Assembly: GCF_003024525.3 (NCBI RefSeq)
Contig: NZ_CP035934.2
Coordinates: 1,736,001-1,800,000 of the forward strand
Reading direction: 5' to 3'
DNA length: 64,000 nt
DNA from: Acinetobacter cumulans
GTDB taxonomy: Bacteria; Pseudomonadota; Gammaproteobacteria; Pseudomonadales; Moraxellaceae
The notes beneath the pieces were generated by a model that had not been told where the DNA came from, did not search any database, and worked only from the letters and a program-made list of their open reading frames with translations. Both the position numbers and the translations under genes were made by a program. Positions 9,400 through 18,185 of the stretch are shown piece by piece; the first letter of the stretch is position 1; each line of letters begins with the position of its first letter.

Positions 9400-10332
9400 T
9401 TAAATTTTAAATGCTTTAGATTTAAAGTTGAGTTTTCGTTTCAAATCCGCCCAATTTGTTGAAATCCAGCAGACAAATGACCCAGCTGTGACCAATATGG
9501 CACCATGCCAAAACTCGTTGGACAGCACGGTATCTAAAATCAGCATAGACAGCAGGGAAGAAAACAGCGGACTAAAATAGGAAAGGGTTACCAATAAAGT
9601 GATATTGCCTTTAATAATGCCGATATTCCACGCGGCATAGCCCAATGCCGTGACAATTGAAACCAGTAACATGCAAATACCCGTAGATAAATGAATCTCT
9701 GGAATTCCTTTAAAATCATGAAATAAGAACATTTTTAGCCATAGCACAATAGAAATAGCCAAGAAAAATAACGCAATTGGATTATGACCTTGGCTGTATT
9801 TCTTGGTAATAACACAATAAATAGACCATAAGCTGGCACCGATAAACGCTAAAATATAACTCGCAGGATTAGTCTGCACGTTTTGAATAACCGCAGCCCA
9901 TGAAAAATCACCAGCACCCGCCTGCATAACGACAATACCGCCGAGACTAATTGCTAAGCCAAGCATTACAAAAATATTGAATTTCAATTCTTTAAAGGCA
10001 ATTAATGCGGCAATGGTTAAACTTGGCCACAAATAATTGACCAGACTGACTTCTATGGCTTGTTGCGCTGTTTGCGCTAAGGCAATCGCATAAGAAAAAC
10101 ACAGCTCATATATCAGAAAGAGCAACGTTGCAGAAATTAAATAACCACGTGGAATGTCTTTCAGTTTTGGAATACGAAATAGCAAAAGCAAAATGACAGT
10201 ACTGAACGTGTACATAAACGTGACGGCAAGGTCTGGGCCAATACTGAAACTAACTGTTTTTAACAGACCGACAATCGAAGACCATTGCAAAATGGCACTA
10301 AAACCGATGAGGGTAGCTAGATTTTTAGACAT
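9400..10332 (-). CDS. yddG: YddG-type aromatic amino acid exporter (DMT superfamily)
   Basis: A 310-residue, ten-helix permease. It matches the YddG branch of the drug/metabolite transporters through the segments SLVNYLWPSLTI, SYILAFIGASLWSIYCVITKKY, GYAAWNIGIIKGN and SYFSPLFSSLLSML, all close to the E. coli YddG pattern. YddG exports aromatic amino acids and paraquat-like compounds; the substrate here is inferred from family membership. It is a single gene, read away from lrgB. Confidence 0.82.
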   Translation of the reverse strand: MSKNLATLIGFSAILQWSSIVGLLKTVSFSIGPDLAVTFMYTFSTVILLLLFRIPKLKDIPRGYLISATLLFLIYELCFSYAIALAQTAQQAIEVSLVNYLWPSLTIAALIAFKELKFNIFVMLGLAISLGGIVVMQAGAGDFSWAAVIQNVQTNPASYILAFIGASLWSIYCVITKKYSQGHNPIALFFLAISIVLWLKMFLFHDFKGIPEIHLSTGICMLLVSIVTALGYAAWNIGIIKGNITLLVTLSYFSPLFSSLLSMLILDTVLSNEFWHGAILVTAGSFVCWISTNWADLKRKLNFKSKAFKI

Positions 10333-10475
10333 TGCTTGCTCAAGGCTGCGCTATGCGCAAAAAATATGAAATTTAATCAAACAGTATACGCTGAATTGCA
10401 GAGGGCTGGGCTAATAAGCGCTTAGAAGATGTGGATTAACTTAAGGACAGACATATTGAAAAAAATAATCACTAA

Positions 10476-10512
10476 AAAAACTGCAACATATAAATAAAAT
10501 GCTACAGTTTTT
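10476..10512 (-). terminator. Terminator after lrgB
   Basis: Read on the minus strand, AAAAACTGTAGCAT pairs with ATGTTGCAGTTTTT over 14 bases including two G-U wobbles, with a 9-base loop and a T-tract. It follows the lrgB stop codon. Confidence 0.7.
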
Positions 10513-10535
10513 AAGTGAAAATTGATTATCTTTGC

Positions 10536-11228
10536 TTAGAGCAAAGTTACTGTCCAGCGGATTAAAAATGGCCCTGCCAGCACCATAAATACCCCAGCGA
10601 GCACCATGGTTAAACAAGCTGCTACACCTTCTTCAGCATGACGGGAAAAGGCGTGACTGGTGCCAAAGCCATGCGCAGAATTTCCTAAAGATGCGCCTTG
10701 CGCAAAGTGTGATTTCAGTTTTAGCGCTGCCAAAATCATATCACTCAGCATCACACCGGCAGTGCCGGTAATCATGGTGAATACGATGACCAATTCAACA
10801 GATCCGCCGATATTTGAGGTCAGCTCCATCGCAAATGGCGTTGAAATTGAGCGCGCCATTAAACTATAAGATGTGGCAGCATCAAATTGGAATAATTTGG
10901 CCAAATAAAAAGAACTCACAATGCCCGCCAGCATACCCACAATAATGCCTAAACAAATCGCAAAGGCATGCTTTTGAATCAGCTTTCGGTATTCATAAAT
11001 GGGCAGCGCAAAGGCCACCGTTGCTGGCCCGAGCATCCAAATCAGCCATTTCGCATCCAGCATATAAGTTTCATAACTCACACCACTCATCACCAATACA
11101 ATGATAATGACCGCAGGGACAAAAATGCCGGGTGCAAAAATAATCAGCGGGTATTTTTTATAAAACTTTTTACCCAATAAATAGCCTGCAATGGTGGCAA
11201 AAAGGCAAATAATTGAAACAGTATTCAT
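10536..11228 (-). CDS. LrgB/CidB-family membrane protein
   Basis: A 230-residue membrane protein of the LrgB (YohK/CidB) family with about seven helices and the conserved stretch SISTPFAMELTSNIGG and GTSHAFSRHAEEG. LrgB works with the holin-like LrgA encoded 10 bases upstream. The pair is linked to murein hydrolase control and, in some bacteria, to pyruvate or glycolate export. AAGG precedes the start codon. Confidence 0.88.
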   Translation of the reverse strand: MNTVSIICLFATIAGYLLGKKFYKKYPLIIFAPGIFVPAVIIIVLVMSGVSYETYMLDAKWLIWMLGPATVAFALPIYEYRKLIQKHAFAICLGIIVGMLAGIVSSFYLAKLFQFDAATSYSLMARSISTPFAMELTSNIGGSVELVIVFTMITGTAGVMLSDMILAALKLKSHFAQGASLGNSAHGFGTSHAFSRHAEEGVAACLTMVLAGVFMVLAGPFLIRWTVTLL

Positions 11229-11238
11229 GTGATCAACC

Positions 11239-11667
11239 TTATTTCCCTTGCTGAGGCTGTGTTTTTAAAGCGCTGCGCTTGTTCGTCCAAGCAGCTTCCA
11301 TCTTAAAGCCCCATGCAACAGTGAGCGCAGTAATGGTCATCACAATGATGGTACCAATGACAACACTCAAAACGAGTTGCCAGCCTTGACTGATAAATAA
11401 GTCTTTATATTTCATAATGCCGACAACGCAGGGAATAAACAGCAGCACCAGTTCGCCCAAAATAAAGCTAGAACCTGCTTTAATCCAATCTAGCTTCATT
11501 ACACCCGACAGTAATGCCACCAAAACCAGCAGTAATCCAATCACGCCGCCTGAGACGGGTAAATTCAGCCAGTGCTGAATACATGCGCCAAGCCACCAAA
11601 TCGCAGTCAGCAGCCCCAGCTGCAGCGCAATAATAGAAGCTTGCTGAATTTTAGCTAAATTAAACAT
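11239..11667 (-). CDS. CidA/LrgA-family holin-like protein
   Basis: A 142-residue protein with four hydrophobic segments and the family features LPVSGGVIGLLLV and AGSSFILGELVLLFIPCVVGIM. It is encoded first in an lrgAB-type pair and divergent from a LysR regulator 104 bases away, the arrangement typical of cidR-cidAB systems. Its role as an antiholin or small-molecule exporter is known only for the family. Confidence 0.88.
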   Translation of the reverse strand: MFNLAKIQQASIIALQLGLLTAIWWLGACIQHWLNLPVSGGVIGLLLVLVALLSGVMKLDWIKAGSSFILGELVLLFIPCVVGIMKYKDLFISQGWQLVLSVVIGTIIVMTITALTVAWGFKMEAAWTNKRSALKTQPQQGK

Positions 11668-11771
11668 AGAGATCAGACTGTACTAAACAACTGTGGGCTA
11701 TTTTAAAATTGACCAGATAGGCAAATTATGAATAATTGAAAAATAATTATGCATATTTTGAATAATTAATT

Positions 11772-12674
11772 ATGGACATGAAAAGCCTGAATGTTTTTGT
11801 GAATATTGTGCAGCTGCAAAGTTTCTCAAAAGCTGCCGATGAATCGTTTGTCAGTCAGCCGACGGTCAGTAAAATCATTGATGCCTTAGAAGAAGAAATC
11901 GGCGGATCTTTATTTCACAAGGGGCAGGCTGGGCGTAAACGTGATGTCGCTTTAACGGCCATTGGTGAACAAATCTATAAACATGCGTTGTCGATGCTAG
12001 AGCAACAGCGACAAATGTATGCATCTGTCGCCAGCATCCAGCAACTCAAACAAGGTTCATTAAGCATCGGTTTGCCACCGATAGGCTCATCTATGTTTAG
12101 CAGATTAATTGCAAAATTTCATAAGCTGTATCCCAATATCGAACTGAGTTTTTTTGAAGTCGGCGCAACCAGTATTGAAACGGCTATTTTGGCTAGAAAA
12201 GTAGATGTTGGGATTATTTTAGGCCATCTCAAACCTGCATTAAGCGGTATTCCAATTGTAGATTCCCCGATGTGTCTGCTCTCGCGTAAGCAGTCCGGCT
12301 GGGGCAAACGGAAAACCGTGTCATTAATTGAACTGAAAGAAGAATCTTTTTTACTGTTTAATGATACGTTTAGGCTGAATCAAATTATTTTGCAGGCGGC
12401 CAATGATGTGGGCTTTGAACCCAAAGTCGTGTGTAAAAGCAGTCAATGGGACTTTATCAGCAAACTGGTGGATTCCGATGTCGGAATTGCATTACTGCCA
12501 GAAAAGTATTGCGAACAGCTCAGTGCTGAAAAGTTTAATTATAGTATTTTACAAGAGCCACATATTAACTGGACTTTAAGCATGGCATGGAACAGAACTG
12601 TTCCGATGACCCCAGCTGTTCGGGCATGGCTGGAAATAGTCGAAGAAAATTTAGAACAGATCAGTTTTTTCTAA
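11772..12674 (+). CDS. LysR-family regulator (CidR-like position)
   Basis: A 300-residue LysR regulator. The N-terminal winged helix-turn-helix covers residues 1-60 (MKSLNVFVNIVQLQSFSKAAD, then SQPTVSKIIDALEEEIG), followed by a LysR substrate-binding domain from about 90. It is divergent from lrgAB, which suggests it controls that pair; this is inferred from position. A second ATG six bases downstream could also be the start. Confidence 0.88.
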   Translation: MDMKSLNVFVNIVQLQSFSKAADESFVSQPTVSKIIDALEEEIGGSLFHKGQAGRKRDVALTAIGEQIYKHALSMLEQQRQMYASVASIQQLKQGSLSIGLPPIGSSMFSRLIAKFHKLYPNIELSFFEVGATSIETAILARKVDVGIILGHLKPALSGIPIVDSPMCLLSRKQSGWGKRKTVSLIELKEESFLLFNDTFRLNQIILQAANDVGFEPKVVCKSSQWDFISKLVDSDVGIALLPEKYCEQLSAEKFNYSILQEPHINWTLSMAWNRTVPMTPAVRAWLEIVEENLEQISFF

Positions 12675-12836
12675 AGGCTGAATACAGTTTTATAGCACTA
12701 CCTTTGATGCTGAAATGCATTAGTAATTCAGATGCTTTGATTTATTTTGAAGCATGAAATTTTCTGATGCATAGAAAGCACTTATTTCGAGCCTGCTGAT
12801 TAAGAAGATGCATTCATATCACGCAAATTGAATTCT

Positions 12837-12852
12837 TGGCGCACTAATTGCT
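12837..12852 (+). promoter_or_regulatory. Sigma-54 promoter of puuE
   Basis: TGGCGC ACTAA TTGCT matches the -24/-12 consensus TGGCAC-N5-TTGCW with one change; GG and GC are exactly 10 bases apart. It lies 54 bases before the puuE start, on the same strand. Confidence 0.78.
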
Positions 12853-12905
12853 AGCACTCAGTTAAATATTTTTTACTGTTTGATATAGATAATTAGGAAA
12901 TACCA

Positions 12906-13871
12906 GTGTCAGTACCTTATTTGCGCGGACAAGCGCTCATTGATGAAATTCAGCAGCAGGACTATTCCAGAGATTTAATTGGCTATCATGGAAAACCACC
13001 CCTTGCACAGTGGCCAGATCAAGCCCGCATTGCTGTGCAGTTTGTTTTAAATTATGAAGAAGGTGGCGAAAATCACGTCGAACATGGAGATGCTGGTTCA
13101 GAACAGTTTTTATCTGAAATTGTTGGTGCAGCAAGCTTTCCAGCGAAGCACATGTCGATGGATTCAATGTATGAGTATGGTTCAAGAGTTGGATTTTGGC
13201 GTATTCACGAAGAATTTCAAAAGCGTCAGCTACCCATGACCATCTTTGGTGTTGGCATGGCGCTAGCGCGTAATCCTCATGTGGTACAAGCGATTAAGGA
13301 AGCCAATTATGATGTGGTGTCGCATGGGCAGCGCTGGCTACACTATCAAAACCTGCCGATTGAGATTGAGCGTCAGCACATGGATCAGGCGATAAGTGTG
13401 CTGGAAGCGCTGTTTGGTCAAGCGCCCATTGGCTGGTACACCGGACGTGACAGCCCAAATACCCGTCAGCTACTGGCTGAGTTTCCGCAAATTCAATATG
13501 ATTGCGACCACTATGGCGATGACTTGCCATTTTGGAGCACCTTAACGGACAGTGCAGGGCAAAGCCACCCCCATTTGATCATACCGTATACATTAGAATG
13601 CAATGATATGAAGTTCAGCTCAGCGGGCGGTTTCAATACGGGTGAGCATTTCTATCAATATTTAAAAGACAGTTTTGATGTGTTGTATGCCGAAGGTGAA
13701 ACTGCGCCAAAAATGATGTCGATTGGAATGCATTGCCGTCTTTTAGGGCGGCCTGGGCGCTTTAAGGCACTGCAACGGTTCTTAGATTATGTACAGTCTC
13801 ACGAAAAAGTGTGGATTTGCAAACGTGGGGATATTGCTTTGCATTGGCAGAAAACGCATCGCCAAAATTAA
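12906..13871 (+). CDS. puuE: Allantoinase PuuE
   Basis: A 321-residue member of the polysaccharide deacetylase-like allantoinases, which open (S)-allantoin to allantoate without being related to AllB. Recognisable segments are RIAVQFVLNYEEGGE, SRVGFWRIHEEF, VSHGQRWLHYQ and GWYTGRDSPNTR, and the length fits the family. The start codon is GTG at 12906. It is followed by its own terminator, so it is a separate transcription unit from uraD, driven by the sigma-54 type promoter. In this cluster it takes the allantoin formed by UraD. Confidence 0.93.
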   Translation: MSVPYLRGQALIDEIQQQDYSRDLIGYHGKPPLAQWPDQARIAVQFVLNYEEGGENHVEHGDAGSEQFLSEIVGAASFPAKHMSMDSMYEYGSRVGFWRIHEEFQKRQLPMTIFGVGMALARNPHVVQAIKEANYDVVSHGQRWLHYQNLPIEIERQHMDQAISVLEALFGQAPIGWYTGRDSPNTRQLLAEFPQIQYDCDHYGDDLPFWSTLTDSAGQSHPHLIIPYTLECNDMKFSSAGGFNTGEHFYQYLKDSFDVLYAEGETAPKMMSIGMHCRLLGRPGRFKALQRFLDYVQSHEKVWICKRGDIALHWQKTHRQN

Positions 13872-13884
13872 TCATAAGTATTTA

Positions 13885-13915
13885 AAAAAAATAGGAGTTT
13901 AGCTCCTATTTTTTT
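13885..13915 (+). terminator. Terminator after puuE
   Basis: An A-run plus ATAGGAG pairs with CTCCTAT plus a T-run around the loop TTTAG, 13 bases after the puuE stop. Confidence 0.8.
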
Positions 13916-13951
13916 GCTTTAAAAAAGCAAAATTTCATTTTTTAACTGATT

Positions 13952-13967
13952 TGGCATTGATATTGCA
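13952..13967 (+). promoter_or_regulatory. Sigma-54 promoter of uraD-uraH-uacT
   Basis: TGGCAT TGATA TTGCA is a near-perfect -24/-12 element (TGGCAY-N5-TTGCW), with GG and GC 10 bases apart, 45 bases before the uraD GTG. Confidence 0.82.
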
Positions 13968-14011
13968 AAATAAAAATTTGAACAAATATTCAATTTTTAG
14001 GCGATTTAACA

Positions 14012-14515
14012 GTGCAACTTGCTGAATTTAATCAAGCATCTGAATCGGATGCAAAATCTTTTTTAAAGCACTGTGTGCAAATTAAAAGCTGGGTCAGTGA
14101 ACTAACAGCGCAGCGACCTTATGCATCTGTTGAAGACCTGTTGATACAGGCAAAACAACAGACAAAAACTTGGCAGTGGTCTGAAATTAAGAGCGCTTTA
14201 GACAATCATCCGCGTATAGGTGAAAAACAGGCACAGTCCACTTTAAGCGATCAAGAACAGGATTTTTCTAAGCGTGAGCAGGCTAGCATTACCAGTGATG
14301 ACGCAACACAGGAAGCACTTTTGGCAGGCAACACCGCCTACGAAAAAAAATACGGCTACATTTTTTTAATTAAAGCTTCGGGCCTAAACAGTGAAGATGT
14401 GCTACAGGCACTGCGTTATCGGCTGCTGAATGATCCAGATACAGAGAAACGCATTGTGCATCAGCAGCTGACTGAAATTGCCTTATTAAGATTAACGCAG
14501 GAGCTTAACGCATGA
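14012..14515 (+). CDS. uraD: OHCU decarboxylase (urate pathway)
   Basis: A 167-residue protein of the 2-oxo-4-hydroxy-4-carboxy-5-ureidoimidazoline decarboxylase family, which forms (S)-allantoin. Family features include the catalytic HPRIGEK and, later, AGNTAYEKKYGYIFLIKASG. It starts at GTG and overlaps uraH by four bases (ATGA), so the two are translationally coupled. Confidence 0.92.
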   Translation: MQLAEFNQASESDAKSFLKHCVQIKSWVSELTAQRPYASVEDLLIQAKQQTKTWQWSEIKSALDNHPRIGEKQAQSTLSDQEQDFSKREQASITSDDATQEALLAGNTAYEKKYGYIFLIKASGLNSEDVLQALRYRLLNDPDTEKRIVHQQLTEIALLRLTQELNA

Positions 14516-14832
14516 TCAGTTCCCACATTTTAGATACCTGTTTGGGCAAGCCGGCAGCCAATGTAAAAATTGAACTTTTTAATGCTGATGGGCAGCTCTT
14601 AGGCGCTGCATTCACCAATGCAGATGGACGAGTTACCGACTTTGGCCTGACTGAATTCAGCGCCGGCACTTACAGCTTAGAGTTTTCTACAGCAACCTAT
14701 TTTCAAGCTTTAGGACTGCAGACCTTTTTTCCAAAAGTGGTCATTCATTTTGATGTACAAGATGCCTCACAGCATTTTCATATTCCTTTGCTGATCAGCC
14801 CATTTGCGTATTCAACTTACCGTGGCAGTTAA
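14512..14832 (+). CDS. uraH: 5-Hydroxyisourate hydrolase (transthyretin-like)
   Basis: A 106-residue enzyme that hydrolyses 5-hydroxyisourate, the product of HpxO, to OHCU. The N-terminal SSHILDTCLGKPAANV and the exact C-terminal YRGS are signatures of the family; the C-terminal tetrapeptide separates the enzyme from animal transthyretin. It overlaps uraD and precedes the permease by 47 bases. Confidence 0.94.
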   Translation: MISSHILDTCLGKPAANVKIELFNADGQLLGAAFTNADGRVTDFGLTEFSAGTYSLEFSTATYFQALGLQTFFPKVVIHFDVQDASQHFHIPLLISPFAYSTYRGS

Positions 14833-14879
14833 GCGCTTCAATTGAAAATAAATGTTGAAAAATATAGGGGAATATAACA

Positions 14880-16241
14880 ATGACAGAACACGAAAAAAGC
14901 ATTTCACCAGAACATGAATATTTAGGTGCAGGCAAAAGCCTGGCATACGGTTTACAGCATGTGCTGACCATGTATGGAGGTATTATTGCGCCACCATTGA
15001 TTATTGGTACTGCGGCGGGCTTAGAAGCGGCACAAATCGGCTTATTGATTGCAGCTGCGCTGTTTGTCGGCGGCTTGGCGACCATACTGCAAACCATAGG
15101 CGTGAAATACATTGGCGCACAGCTTCCTTTGGTACAAGGCGTATCATTTGCGGGCGTTGCCACCATGATTGCGATTGTCACAACAGGTGGTGGACTTTCT
15201 GCAGTTTATGGCGCAGTGATTGTCGCTTCACTCATCGGTTTCTTTTTAGCGCCGTATTTTTCTAAAATTATCCGTTTTTTCCCGCCTATTGTGACTGGTT
15301 GTGTAATTACCGTCATTGGCCTGTCTTTATTACCCGTTGCCGTACGTTGGATGATGGGCGGCAACAACAAAGCGCCTGACTGGGGAAGTGCAGAAAACAT
15401 TAGCTTAGCGTTTTTAACTTTAGCGATCGTAATTGCGCTGAATTTAACGCGTAATGCGACTATTCGTCGCTTATCTATTTTACTGGCGATTATCTTAGGG
15501 ACAGTTTTGGCTTATGCCTTTGGTTTTGGTGACTTTTCTAAAGTTGCAAGCGGCAGTTGGATTCAGTTCCCAAGTTTCTTTGCTTTCGGCATGCCAAGCT
15601 TTGAACTCAGTGCGATTATTGCCATGCTGATTGTCACTTTGGTGATTATGACGGAAACCACTGCAGACATTATTGCTGTTGGGGAAATTGTAGATACAAA
15701 AGTGGATGCAGAGCGTATTACCAATGGTTTACGTGCAGATATGTTGTCGAGTGCTGCCGCACCAATCTTTGGGTCATTTATGCAAAGCGCATTTGCACAA
15801 AATGTTGGCTTGGTAGCTATTACTGGAGTAAAAAGCCGTTTCGTTGTAGCAGCAGGAGGCCTAATTCTTGTTGTACTTGGGATATTACCTATTATGGGGC
15901 GCCTTATTGCAGCCATTCCTGTCCCTGTATTAGGCGGTGCAGGTCTAGTGCTGTTTGGCACAGTGGCGGCCAGCGGTATTCGTACCTTAGCTAAAATTGA
16001 CTACAATGAACAAAAGAATTTGATTATTGTCGCGACCGCAATTGCAGCAGGGATGATTCCAATTATTGATCATTCTTTCTATGCAAATTTTCCAAAATGG
16101 GTGCAAACATTATTTCATTCAGGGATCAGCTCTACTTGCGTAATGGCAATTTTACTGAACATTGTGTTTAACCACCTCAGTCTGTTTAAACCCAAAGCGA
16201 CTGTGAATGTGTCTAAAACATTGGTGAAAACACCACATTAA
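14880..16241 (+). CDS. uacT: Urate/xanthine permease (NCS2 family)
   Basis: A 453-residue nucleobase:cation symporter-2 protein with about 12-14 helices. The signature QNVGLVAITGVKSR in the middle is the NAT motif that lines the substrate site. Early GLQHVLTMYGG and the segment MTETTADIIAVGEIV are also typical. Co-transcription with uraD and uraH points to urate or xanthine as substrate; which one is not decided by sequence, so the symbol is tentative. AGGGG precedes the ATG. Confidence 0.85.
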   Translation: MTEHEKSISPEHEYLGAGKSLAYGLQHVLTMYGGIIAPPLIIGTAAGLEAAQIGLLIAAALFVGGLATILQTIGVKYIGAQLPLVQGVSFAGVATMIAIVTTGGGLSAVYGAVIVASLIGFFLAPYFSKIIRFFPPIVTGCVITVIGLSLLPVAVRWMMGGNNKAPDWGSAENISLAFLTLAIVIALNLTRNATIRRLSILLAIILGTVLAYAFGFGDFSKVASGSWIQFPSFFAFGMPSFELSAIIAMLIVTLVIMTETTADIIAVGEIVDTKVDAERITNGLRADMLSSAAAPIFGSFMQSAFAQNVGLVAITGVKSRFVVAAGGLILVVLGILPIMGRLIAAIPVPVLGGAGLVLFGTVAASGIRTLAKIDYNEQKNLIIVATAIAAGMIPIIDHSFYANFPKWVQTLFHSGISSTCVMAILLNIVFNHLSLFKPKATVNVSKTLVKTPH

Positions 16242-16279
16242 AGTACATGCGCTAGATTCATAACGAACACTTTAATACA

Positions 16280-16301
16280 GCCCACATTTTGTGGGCTTTT
16301 T
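16280..16301 (+). terminator. Terminator after uacT
   Basis: GCCCACA and TGTGGGC pair around TTT and run into five T residues. Confidence 0.85.
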
Positions 16302-16391
16302 ATGAGGTCTAAAATTGGGTAGGTACTTTAGAATATGTAACGTTGAAGCTGTAGAACGACAGATATTTTAAAAACTGATAATTGAGATAAA

Positions 16392-16417
16392 AAAACAAGC
16401 ACTAAAGTGCTTGTTTT
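16392..16417 (-). terminator. Terminator after allA
   Basis: AAAACAAGCACT and AGTGCTTGTTTT form a 12-bp stem with a 2-base spacer, flanked by an A-run that reads as a T-tract on the minus strand. It lies just past the allA stop. Confidence 0.8.
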
Positions 16418-16448
16418 AGATGACGAATAAATTTTAAAACAGCATGCT

Positions 16449-16964
16449 TTAAGTAGTACAGAGCTGAATTGGAGTAGTAAATTGAATCACATCACAATTC
16501 TGCCCTGTACCAATACGGTCAATCACCACAAACTGACTGGGTGCTTCAAGCGTCAGAAGAGGATGATGCCATGTACCTGCATGATAATTGACCCCTTGCT
16601 CACCATTACTGATAAACGCACGCAACTGACTTAGATCTGGTTGGTTGGCATCTAAAGCAGGGGCCACAACAATTAAAAAAATCTGTCCATGCATAGGAAT
16701 AAAAGCCTGAGACCCTAAGGGATGGCGCTCTAACATGCAGATTGTACAAGGTAATACCGTAGATTTGATATTACGAAAAATACTAATGCCCGATTGAGCT
16801 TGGTCTGTTTGGGTCACAGCAATTGCATGATAGCGCTCTGTATGTGCATTATTGATATGGAAGAAATCTTGCTCTGCACATTGGATGACTTCACCAAAAG
16901 CGGCAAAGTTGGCTTTTGTGAGTGGTTCGATGTGAATTTTTTGAAGATCGAAAGTCATGTTCAT
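16449..16964 (-). CDS. allA: Ureidoglycolate lyase
   Basis: A protein of about 171 residues of the AllA family, which splits ureidoglycolate into glyoxylate and urea. Segments such as IEPLTKANFAAFGEVIQ, ERHPLGSQAFIPM and NYHAGTWHHPLLTL carry the family pattern of a cupin-like fold. I place the start at the ATG at 16964; GTG at 16967 and ATG at 16958 are alternatives. It follows alc by only a few bases and shares its promoter. Confidence 0.92.
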   Translation of the reverse strand: MNMTFDLQKIHIEPLTKANFAAFGEVIQCAEQDFFHINNAHTERYHAIAVTQTDQAQSGISIFRNIKSTVLPCTICMLERHPLGSQAFIPMHGQIFLIVVAPALDANQPDLSQLRAFISNGEQGVNYHAGTWHHPLLTLEAPSQFVVIDRIGTGQNCDVIQFTTPIQLCTT

Positions 16965-16970
16965 CACTTT

Positions 16971-17978
16971 TTATCCCGCAATTTTGCCCCAAAGACGTAT
17001 ACGACTAATGCCACCATCTGGAATCATATTCACCCGGATATGTGAGATTTTTTCATGCTCTAAAATTTCTGCAAGGAAAGTGTGGATATGATCCATCTGC
17101 ATGTCTTGCGCTTCCAGCAGGAAAGGCCAGAACATACTTTGCGGAATCAACTGCGGATCTGTTGCATCTTCGATATACACTGCTTGAATTGAAACTTGCG
17201 CAGGATAATTTCCTTTAAAATGTGCAGTATCAATTTCAATTTTATGAATTGCACCACTTTGGCCTAAAGCTAATATGCACCAGTCAAACCCTGGTGCACG
17301 GCGGCGTTTTGTTTCCCAACCATCACCCATATTAATGCCACGACCAGGATTGATTAAGTTACGTGGGTGCCCAAAATGCGCATCGCTATATGCGATGACG
17401 CGACCGCCATTTTCAAGCGCCAGCAAATCTATCGTTTGTTCTACATCTTGTAGCTGCACTTCAACTGTGCCATAGGCTTTAAAACGTGCCACGCCACCAT
17501 CTGGAAATATATTTAAACGTACATGGCTAAATAGCTGCTGTGACTTAGCATGTAAAATATGATGCTGACTCGGCCCTAAAACAGAGTTATCTAAAAGGCT
17601 CACCCATTCTGCCTGACTGAGGTCGCCATCTGGTGCATAGCAGGCTTCGACCGAAGCTGAAGCTGGATAATTACCAGTAAAAAAGGTTGTGTCGATATCA
17701 AAGGCTTGAATACGACCGGCAACGCCTAATTGCACAATCGCCCAATCATAACCACTGTGGCGCTTACGGCGTGTTTCCCAACCATCCATCCATTTGCCAT
17801 TGTCGTCAAATTTATCTTCTACAAATATGGGTGCTTCAAATTGAAGCATACGCTTAGCTTCTGCAAAAAAATCATCGGAACATTCCACGATTTTTGCACC
17901 AATACGGGCATCTGCTAAGTTCGTTAGTGTTTGTAATTGTGCAGGAATATCAAAAATAGGGGCGAATAATGTTGCCAT
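16971..17978 (-). CDS. alc: Allantoicase
   Basis: A 335-residue enzyme that converts allantoate to ureidoglycolate and urea. It shows the expected tandem duplication: each half has a GWETKRRRAPGFDW-like motif (GWETRRKRHSGYDW at about residue 66 and GWETKRRRAPGFDW at about 222) and a later SHVRLNIFPDGGVARF / SHIRVNMIPDGGISRI motif. It is first in an alc-allA operon, divergent from hpxO, with a sigma-54 type promoter about 100 bases upstream. Confidence 0.95.
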   Translation of the reverse strand: MATLFAPIFDIPAQLQTLTNLADARIGAKIVECSDDFFAEAKRMLQFEAPIFVEDKFDDNGKWMDGWETRRKRHSGYDWAIVQLGVAGRIQAFDIDTTFFTGNYPASASVEACYAPDGDLSQAEWVSLLDNSVLGPSQHHILHAKSQQLFSHVRLNIFPDGGVARFKAYGTVEVQLQDVEQTIDLLALENGGRVIAYSDAHFGHPRNLINPGRGINMGDGWETKRRRAPGFDWCILALGQSGAIHKIEIDTAHFKGNYPAQVSIQAVYIEDATDPQLIPQSMFWPFLLEAQDMQMDHIHTFLAEILEHEKISHIRVNMIPDGGISRIRLWGKIAG

Positions 17979-18021
17979 TTATAAAAATCCATTCAGGTTT
18001 GATCGTTTTAAACATCACACT

Positions 18022-18038
18022 TGCATCATCTTGATGAA
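18022..18038. promoter_or_regulatory. Weak NtrC-like site
   Basis: TGCATCATCTTGATGAA resembles the NtrC dyad TGCACC-N5-GGTGCA in its left half and only partly in its right half. It lies downstream of the alc -12 element and about 100 bases upstream of the hpxO promoter. Low confidence. Confidence 0.3.
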
Positions 18039-18080
18039 TTTTGAACATTCGATAAAAACAAGCCTTACAAGGTGTTTAGA

Positions 18081-18096
18081 AGCACAGCCTGTGCCA
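18081..18096 (-). promoter_or_regulatory. Sigma-54 promoter of alc-allA
   Basis: On the minus strand TGGCAC AGGCT GTGCT matches TGGCAC-N5-TTGCW with one change, GG and GC 10 bases apart, 103 bases before the alc start. The element is itself nearly palindromic (GCACAG C CTGTGC). Confidence 0.72.
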
Positions 18097-18129
18097 ACTT
18101 TTGTTTTTTTCAATCCGACTTGAGCAAAA

Positions 18130-18145
18130 TGGCACGCTTTTCGCT
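18130..18145 (+). promoter_or_regulatory. Sigma-54 promoter of hpxO
   Basis: TGGCAC GCTTT TCGCT matches TGGCAC-N5-TTGCW with one change and correct GG-N10-GC spacing, 41 bases before the hpxO ATG. Confidence 0.78.
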
Positions 18146-18185
18146 TTTTATGACTCAGATGATGAAATAAATACGGGAGTTATAG

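Noticed and set aside
15563..15961. Minus-strand frame of 132 codons inside uacT
   Set aside because: It is an antisense shadow of a transmembrane gene, rich in Ala/Pro/Thr as expected for such shadows.
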